Of a DNA stretch of 64,000 nucleotides, positions 57,395-64,000 are shown piece after piece (position 1 is the first letter of the stretch; every line of letters begins with the position of its first letter). Location: contig OY720349.1 of NCBI GenBank assembly GCA_963082975.1, positions 69,810,501 through 69,874,500 on the forward strand. The letters are read 5' to 3'. The DNA comes from Labia minor (taxonomy: Eukaryota > Arthropoda > Insecta > Dermaptera > Spongiphoridae). A program made the position numbers and the translations under genes. The notes beneath the pieces were generated by a model that did not search any database, was not told the DNA's origin, and saw only the letters and a list, made by a program, of their open reading frames with translations.

Positions 57395-58550
57395 ATATTT
57401 TATATAAGAACACAAAAAGATATGAATATTTTAATATACTGATTGAATTAAAATGAATTAATACCTTTTGCTTACCGCCTTTCAACCATATACTAGTATG
57501 TATTTGGACAAGCCGCGGATTAAATAAAGTATTGTTCAGCCTGTCGGACCACCTGTGCCACTAGTGAAGGAGTTAAAAAAAAGAATTCTCAACTCTTTCA
57601 CTCGGGGAATAAAACAAATTATTTGGGAAAGGAACCCTTAAATATACTTCACCAAAGAGTGCAGTACGTTTGACTATTAGCGCTTAGGCGAATCGCCTTG
57701 AACATCCAAAATCGTAAAGCAATAACAAATTAAATTAATGAAATATCCGATGCTAACATATGGGCCTGCAAAGGAAAGATTAGGTTCACTTTTTCTAAAT
57801 AAAAGAGAAATGTTCGTTGCCGCGTTATAATATGTATTTAATTAAAGAAAAATTAAGATAAGGTAAAAAAAAACTAAAATAAAATTAAAATATAAAAATA
57901 AAAGAAATAAATGCTGGCTAATACTCAGCTAAAACAAACAAATTACAAAAATATAGTAATAATAATTGAAACACAGTGTCTCCACGTGTTTAACAACGAA
58001 ATGGCGAATTTACACCTAAAAAGCGTGGAAAAGATATCCACTTCTAAAAAATACAAGTTATCAACCTGAAGTCTCAAATGCAAGTGAGGCAGATCACCTA
58101 AAAAGCGTGGAAATGATATCCACTTTAAAAATACAACTTCGCAACAAGGCGTTAATCCAGCAAGTAAGGTAGATCTCCTAAAAAGCGTGGAAAAGGAATC
58201 CACGTTCAAAATACAAGTTCTCAACACGAAGTCACACAAGCAAGGGAGAGAGATCACCTCTGCTTCAAGGTAGCTAGCCGTTGGCGCCATGGGCCAAAAT
58301 CGAGCATGGTGATTGGCTGTGAGGAGTCATGTGACCCCAACTAGTGGCGTTAAAGTAGCCACTAAACTCAACACATGGCATACCAATATAATAAAAAAAA
58401 CATACATATTTAAAAAAGGAAAAAATTACAAAAATTATATAAAAATAAATTGACCTTAAAATAAATAAATCTAAATCAGGGAGAGGCGTTAACAGTATTA
58501 CTTCGGGGGTACAGGGGGCAGAGAAAAGAAGACGAAGGCGGTCATAAATA
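57395..58550 (+). mobile_element. Family E tail interrupted by an insertion of about 1 kb
   Basis: 57405-57500 matches the family E tail (AACACAAAAAGATATGAAT to CCATATACTAGTATGTA). 58498-58520 resumes it (CTTCGGGGGTACAGGGGGC). The intervening sequence is foreign to the family and contains the tandem array at 58015-58259. The downstream hairpins are degraded and the CTAG end is lost. The insert carries GCCACTAGT-type sequences inverted near its ends (about 57556 and 58342) but no clear terminal repeats. Confidence 0.55.
58015..58259. repeat. Tandem repeat, three units of 80-82 bp
   Basis: Units start at CCTAAAAAGCGTGG at 58015, 58097 and 58177. Each has GTGGA and TCCAC as a small inverted repeat around A-rich sequence, then AAATACAA(G/C)TT and GAGGCAGATCACCT-like sequence. 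A 115-residue minus frame across the array (57943-58290) repeats the unit as protein but has no independent support as a gene. Confidence 0.8.
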
Positions 58551-58803
58551 TATTAACAATTTTCAAGATCAGTAAAACAGAAAAGTTAATTTTTGTCAGT
58601 CTAATAAGATAAATTTTAGATTAATATTTAAATAATATAAATAAAAGAAATATTTACAGTTTATTCAATTATATTTGTACATTTGTATTATTATGTTGCT
58701 AACATCTTGAATTTTTTTTTTTTTTTGATTATTAAAAGTCAAATGAATTTCCAAAATATTTTTTTTAAAAACAATTAATATTTATGTAAGTAAATTTTAA
58801 TAA

Positions 58804-58808
<5 letters not shown>
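58551..58808. other. AT-rich spacer
   Basis: No gene seen. Confidence 0.5.

Positions 58809-58878
<70 letters not shown>
58809..58878. repeat. (AT)n microsatellite, about 35 units
   Basis: Longest uninterrupted AT array in the window. It could extrude as a cruciform and is likely length-variable. Next to it are TGTTAT-type repeats and a GTCGAAAAAACAATC-type segment, reminiscent of a retroelement 3' end. Confidence 0.95.
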
Positions 58879-58884
<6 letters not shown>

Positions 58885-59440
58885 TGGTTTAGATTTCCGA
58901 GAATGTTATTGTTATTGTTATTATTACTATCAGATTTATCAGGGATATAATCACGTATTTTTGTGAGATTGTTTTTTCGACGTTTCGGCACCCATTTTGG
59001 CGCCATTTTCAAGAGATTATTTAGGTGGGAATATTTTTGGGATTCTGGGCCTTAGTCTGTGTGACCAAGAGTTAATATCGAGATATTGGATTGATAGGTT
59101 GGATGGTTTTGTACTCAATGCGTTGCTGTGGAGCTCCGAAGAATCCTGGGCAATTCTGACTCGAACAATAGCCCGAGGCCAACTTTACATGAATTTAGAA
59201 CTCCAAACTACTCTGAGAAGTTATGGCATGCTGATGTTAGTTAAATAAATAAACAATAAAGAACAAACATTTTTTTGCATAATTTCGTAATGTGCTACTG
59301 TAATAGCTAAAGCTATTCGCCCAACAAAGATATATCCAATGGCTTTTGTCTAGTCAAATTGAAATGAAATAATAGTTGAAGCAATTGGGACAGGAAAATG
59401 CTATTTCCCTAAAATTGCCATTTGCCTGCGACATAAAAAT
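58879..59440. other. Mixed-composition block of uncertain origin
   Basis: 58965-59020 contains CGACGTTTCGGCACCC and GGCGCCATTTTCAAG, a sequence type common at retroelement 3' ends. 59020-59245 is GC-balanced with an 83-residue plus frame (58997-59248) lacking a recognisable domain. 59285-59430 is another mixed patch. It may be a retroelement remnant plus a conserved block. Confidence 0.3.
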
Positions 59441-60827
59441 ATGTATATACTCGTAGATATCATTATAAATATCTGGAAAATAAATAAATTTATAAAATCA
59501 TTTTTCTAATGATAAAAAACTATATTTAAATACATATCAGGATATTTGCCTTTCATTCTATTATTTAAACATTTTTTTGAAATATACATATATAAAATTA
59601 TCTTTTATTTTTTTTCTTCTTTTTAATACTTCAATTCATCTTTTTATTCATATCTATTATATATAAAAATGTCTCTCTCTAACTTCCGTCTGCTTCCCCT
59701 TTCAATATTGGCTTGCTCCCTTCTTTCTTCCTCTTCTTTCAATAGATATACAAAAAAAAAAAAAAAAAAAAAAAAAAATAAGACCCAAGGTTTCTCCTCT
59801 CTCTTATGTTTTTTCCATTACTCGGTGAATTCAATAAGGTTGTGCGCAAAGAATTCAACTTATGAAAATTTCTCCTACTTGACAACAGATGACATTATGA
59901 TTTGTTTCTCACTTGGCACTCCATTCCAGTAACATGCATAGACCAATACTTAGATTATATACACTTACAACTTTCTTTATAATTTCATTTTTTCTTTCTT
60001 ATATATATATATATAGATAGATAGACAAGTCATTAAATAAAATAACTATTAAAATATAAGTATGTGTAAACATTTATTAAATAAGTCTTTACAATTATTG
60101 TATTTCAATAGAACACACAGAAATATAAAATTATTATTTTATTATGCACCTTTTAAGATCAGACAGAATATTAAATTTATAAATATTAATATTTCTTTTC
60201 TGACTATTGCATAATAAGTCTTTATGTATAATATTAACATGTGTTTATCTAAACACATTTACTTATATAAAGCAATATCATTTTTTTTTATATTTGTGAT
60301 TATTATAATTATTAAATATTTTTTTCAAAAGATTCCTGGTTTTGAAAAATAAAAATATAATAATTACAATTAATTTTATATATTGGAGGAGCGAGAAGGA
60401 AATCGTATGAGAAAATTTGGAAATGATAATAATATGAATGTAATTAGTAAGGGATAAGTATTGAATTAACCGTGTGTGTCGCCAGCAATAGTTTTTAGAA
60501 AATATGCAAACTATTAAATTATAATTTGGAATGAGGGCTATCGGACTTCTTTAACAGGAGATTGGAAAGGCACGTGGCTAAAGATACAAAAATTAAAGGA
60601 TTAATTATAAAAGAGGGGGTGGCAAATTTAAAATGTTGGAGCCATGCGAATATATATCTTTATACTTATAATTAAAAATTCAAGGATTCTGATTCTTGAC
60701 CAATTTATTAACTTTAAAATCTTTTTGAAATGTCACTTAAATCATTTATTTTTCATATTTATTTTTATTATTAACAGTTATTTATTCATATCTTATTTTA
60801 TAGTTTAAAAAAATAAAAATAATTATA
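59441..60827. other. AT-rich spacer
   Basis: Poly(A) run at about 59751-59778 and TA/GATA microsatellite at about 60000-60024. An 87-residue frame (59669-59932) crosses the A run and is not credible. Confidence 0.5.
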
Positions 60828-61885
60828 AGGTGTTTGAATTAATTTGTAGCGTTTTTTTCGAAAATTGAGAATTTATTGCGCACAAAAATAGTTACAAATA
60901 TATTATTCTAAGTATCCCTCACTAGCCACTATTTTTTGCTATCTTTCTGGCAGCATACGGATTCCTAAAAACGAATCATCTTTAGAGAATCGACCCATTT
61001 TTTTACAATTTTCATAAGAAGTGAAGTATTCCTCAAACAGGGCATGCCTCATCGATCGAAATATGTGAAAATCAGACGGAGCATTGTCTGGAGAGTACGG
61101 CGAGTGAGGAAGGATTATATTTTTCCTTCAAACGCATCAGTACTGTTCGGTAAAGCCACCGTTTCATTTGATTTGAGCAGCTCATAGTAGATCACACTAC
61201 GCTGATCTCACCGTATACAGAATAATAAGTTTGGATCCATGGATATTTGGCTTCGACGTTGATGTTGATGGTTGACCAGGCTTAGGCTTAACCCATGACT
61301 TTCTCCGTTGGGATTGTCGTAGTGGATCCACTTTTCATCTCTAGCCATAATTCGATGCAAAAATCCCTTCCTTTCAGTCATTCAAATAGCTGTTCACATC
61401 TGAAAAAACGCCTTTCCACATGTCTAGGTTTCAGTTCGTATGGGATCCAATTTCCCAAAGGCTTTCAGGCGTTTGCTGACTCTTGAAAAGTCAACGGTTA
61501 TTCAGCTAAATCTTGAATCGCTTGGCATGGATCTTCATCGACTCAATTCTTCATCTTCGAATTTTTTCGGTTGCTTAGGTCGTTCCTTGTCTTCCAGCTC
61601 AAAATCATCACATTTAAATCGAGCAAACCATTTCCGACAGTTTGTTTGTTCAGCTAGTGCATGCTCACCATAAACTTCCTCTAAAATTCAATAACTTTCG
61701 ACAGCGCTTTTCTTCATGTTAAAATAATGAAGTAGAACAAAGCTAGACATATTTGATTAAGTAAAAAATTATGTTATTTACGCTTCAACCACAAGAAATA
61801 TACTAATAACAATGATAGTACGTTTACGGAGAATACTCCCCACGACATCTATTAGAAAACCCTACGAATTAATATAAACATCCAT
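60828..61885 (-). mobile_element. Mariner transposon, internally deleted, with degenerate inverted repeats
   Basis: The ends AGGTGTTTGAATTAATTTG (left) and the reverse of CGAATTAATATAAACATCCAT (right) are imperfect inverted repeats of about 28 bp, each flanked by TA, the mariner target. The length of about 1.06 kb is short of the usual 1.3 kb, matching an internal deletion in the transposase gene. Confidence 0.75.
60885..61750 (-). pseudogene. Mariner transposase pseudogene
   Basis: Minus-strand segments in different frames read VYGEHALAEQTNCRKWFARF and DFELEDKERPKQPKKFEDEE (the DNA-binding half and its linker). VSKRLKAFGKLDPI follows, then RKGFLHRIMARDEKWIHYDN (first catalytic Asp in the RDEKW context) and YYELLKSNETVALPN. 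Then come PHSPYSPDNAPSDFHIFRSM (third Asp) and GIRMLPER near the end. The block between the second and last sets, which holds the second catalytic Asp, is deleted. Several stops and frameshifts interrupt the frame, so the enzyme is inactive. Confidence 0.85.
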
Positions 61886-62047
61886 TAAAATATTTTTCAA
61901 AATAAGATATCACCCCATTATTTTTACTTTCCCGCATACTTCGTATAAGGGAAGTATTGGAATCGTCAAAAATTTCGACTTCGAGATTTCGATAGATCTT
62001 GACGTTTTAGACCTCCCTGAGTCGGAAAATACCATTTTTCGAATTAT

Positions 62048-62076
62048 GTCTGTGTGTGTGTATGTATGTATGTATG

Positions 62077-62105
<29 letters not shown>
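62048..62105. repeat. (GT)n(GTAT)n microsatellite inside family B
   Basis: GTGTGTGT passes into about 13 GTAT units. It occupies the same place relative to the GAAATTTGGTA motif as the GTCC, GTCT and GTGT tracts do in families C, E and A. Confidence 0.9.
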
Positions 62106-62107
<2 letters not shown>

Positions 62108-62407
62108 TGTCTGTAAGCAAATTTACTCAAAAACTAATCAAGCTAGGGCTTCGAAATTTGGTACACCGATATTATTCACAGTTTGTAGATTTCTATCAAA
62201 ATTTCGTCAAAATCGGTTAACCGGAAGTGGTACTTTACCTACACTGGTTGCGTTTACCTTTCAAGTAAAGTACCAGTTTGCTTCGAGATATTTGCTTCCT
62301 ATTTTGTATATAGATTTAAAAATATGAAAAAAATTGAGATACCAAATTTCATCATGATCTGACTACCGAAAGTGACATTTTACCTATACAAGTAGCGTTT
62401 CTTTTTT

Positions 62408-62934
62408 ACCGACCGACGATAGTAAGGGAGGTATTGTTTTCACACCAAATTTCACCTATGGATATTTTTAGGTACATATCTCCACGAATCATGCATTTTC
62501 TTAACAGAAAAAAGTATTTTTAGCATGATGTCTGTCCGTTCGTCTGTCCGTCCGTCCGTCCGTCCGTATAGATGTGTACAGCCTGAACGGCTCAACGGAT
62601 TTTGATGAAATTTGGTATATTTACTTAATACATCAGTAGGATGAATTGATCAACTTTTGGTTCAAATCCGGAAACCGGAAGTGCTAGTATTGCCGATCGA
62701 AGAGAGGAAGTGAAGGGTTATTTTCATATCAAATTTCACGTGAGGACATATCTCCACGTGTTATGCACTTTGTATTGGTTTTATCCTCGAGAAAAATCAT
62801 CTTCATTAGTTTTTTCTTAATTTAAAATTATATGACGTCACCCAGCACTTCATGACGTCACAGCCAGCCCTTATATATTATAAATAAAATAAAATTAAAA
62901 ATATTTATATTATATCCATATCTGTTTTTTTTAC
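62408..62934 (+). mobile_element. Family C element nested in family B, 3'-truncated
   Basis: Begins ACCGACCGACGATAGTAAG, carries a long GTCC/GTCT tract (about 62530-62569), GATGAAATTTGGTA, CCGGAAACCGGAAGTGC and both TGACGTCA sites. It stops before the subterminal inverted repeat and hairpin, so it lacks a 3' end. Confidence 0.75.
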
Positions 62935-63149
62935 ATTTAAAATATCAGTTAACCGGAAGTAGCACTTTATTCTATATATATTTATATATAAATGTTACCA
63001 AATATCAAATTTGACACCAATAAACTAATACGAACTGGCTCTTTATCAATACCAAGAGTTTACACATTCTAAATATTCATTCTCAACTCTTTATACCTAT
63101 TTATATGCGGGAAAGTCTAGGGGAGGACACTCCCGCTTATTTTAACATA

Positions 63150-64000
63150 AAATGACTAAAATATCTGTATTGAGTATGTCAAAATATAGCAGTTTTAGAA
63201 ATTAAAACTGCATATAATTATGTCTTAATTATTAAATTAAATAATTTATATATAAATAATAAAGCCCAATTTCATAAGGGTACAAATTTAAAATAACTCC
63301 TTTTTATCATTTGTTTAAAAAATCTTATTTTAATTTTTATAATAATAAAATTAAGTCATTTTGCGACTTAAAATTTAGTAGTTATTAATAATTGAATAAT
63401 AGAATTAAATCATTTATAAATCATTTTAATTGACGTTTGCTTGGATATGCTCATAGAGCCCGCGATGGTTCTGAAATGAATAATAAACATGGAATTTTAT
63501 ATAAATTTTTAAAAATTAATTTCTGCGGTGTTGTTGATAATAATAACCAAAAGACATATACTAATAACAATACCAAATCCTTTTTATTTATATATAGAAT
63601 TTATTATTGTTATTATTATTATTTATAATATATATTATTTTTTTAATTTAACTTATATACAATATACTATAATTATAGCCTACAAATATAAAATAAAAAA
63701 TAATGAAAAATAAGAGAAATAAAAAAATATATTTTAAATAAAATTATAATATTTATTATTAGGACATTGAGAGAGAAATAAATATTTTTTTGTTATTTAA
63801 ATAATATTCAAACATTGTATAATCAAGATTATTATTTTTCTATTAAATTATATTACAATTCATTCAAAAAGCGCCACTCATCTCTAATCAAGAAGAAAAG
63901 CGGAACAAATAAAAACACCAACAACGACAAATCATTATTAAAGATGGAGAATGGATAAAACAAAAGGTAGATTTATAAAGAAATATAATTAAAAGCATTG
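63150..64000. other. AT-rich terminal stretch
   Basis: No gene or mobile element recognised. The frames at 63437-63713 are Tyr/Ile/Asn-rich AT noise. Confidence 0.55.

Larger units (their letters stand above)
61926..63149 (+). mobile_element. Family B Helentron-like element with nested family C copy
   Basis: The 5' terminal ACTTTCCCGCATA (61926-61938) returns perfectly inverted as TATGCGGGAAAGT at 63114-63126. It is followed by the hairpin GGGAG-GACA-CTCCC and CGCTTA (CTTA at 63146-63149) before T. The cassette is present: GTCTGTGTGTGTGTATG microsatellite (62048-62105), GGGCTTCGAAATTTGGTA and TCGGTTAACCGGAAGTGG. A truncated family C element (62408-62934) interrupts it, and family B resumes after the insertion. 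No coding frame. Confidence 0.75.

Noticed and set aside
58015..58259. CRISPR-like array
   Set aside because: Three long, diverged tandem units with no separate repeat/spacer structure, in eukaryotic DNA.
57943..58290. 115-residue minus-strand repeat protein
   Set aside because: It only translates the tandem array. No start context, splice sites or known domain.
58997..59248. 83-residue plus-strand frame
   Set aside because: Composition is plausible, but its start lies in a retroelement-like 3' segment and no domain or splice context supports it.
61295..61673. Two plus-strand frames of 63 and 77 residues
   Set aside because: Antisense of the mariner transposase pseudogene.

Overview
This window is 64 kb of very AT-rich eukaryotic, intron-style DNA. 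It has long gene-poor stretches, many AT, GA and GATA microsatellites, and a dense mix of transposon fossils. The transposon types are Ty3/Gypsy, a GATA-tailed non-LTR element, mariner, a tRNA-type SINE, a hAT-like relic and Helitron/Helentron-like elements. That mix suggests an invertebrate animal, probably an arthropod (a crustacean such as a copepod would fit). The species cannot be fixed from the sequence alone. No complete cellular protein-coding gene, rRNA or functional tRNA gene was recognised.

Layout. 1-4673 is a nearly complete, apparently intact Ty3/Gypsy retrotransposon. Only the upstream part of its 5' LTR lies outside the window. Its gag and pol frames overlap at a textbook -1 frameshift heptamer. 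4868-7575 is a repeat cluster with Helentron-like 'family C' copies and a local duplication. About 6.6-14.8 kb is AT-rich DNA with short GC-normal, non-repetitive islands that look like conserved regulatory blocks. A SINE with perfect target-site duplications (14815-15070) and a truncated LINE/Helitron composite (15095-15987) follow. At 18.3-19.3 kb lies a sharp 1-kb CpG island flanked by (GA)n and (CT)n tracts, the best candidate for the promoter or 5' exon of a cellular gene. From 20 to 63 kb the DNA alternates between AT-rich filler, regulatory-looking islands and mobile-element copies.

The recurring theme is four families of short, mostly non-coding elements (A, B, C and E here). Families A, B and C share one architecture: a 10-13 bp 5' terminal sequence repeated in inverted form just inside the 3' end, then a small hairpin, then CTAA, CTTA or CTRR next to a host T. 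This is typical of non-autonomous Helentrons/Helitrons. All four families, despite unrelated ends, carry one internal cassette: a GTCT/GTCC/GTGT-type microsatellite and a motif around a pyrimidine-rich AACCG or ACGG core, in A, B and C also GAAATTTGGTA and ACCGGAAG. Family E also carries a piece of LINE reverse transcriptase and ends in a double hairpin. One derivative ends in a perfect 39-nt hairpin.

The islands contain matches to FTZ-F1, Su(H), Hox/Exd, POU, forkhead and TCF-type sites. My working reading is a gene-poor regulatory landscape or large intron of a developmental gene, invaded by Helentron-like elements. That is inference and needs comparative data.
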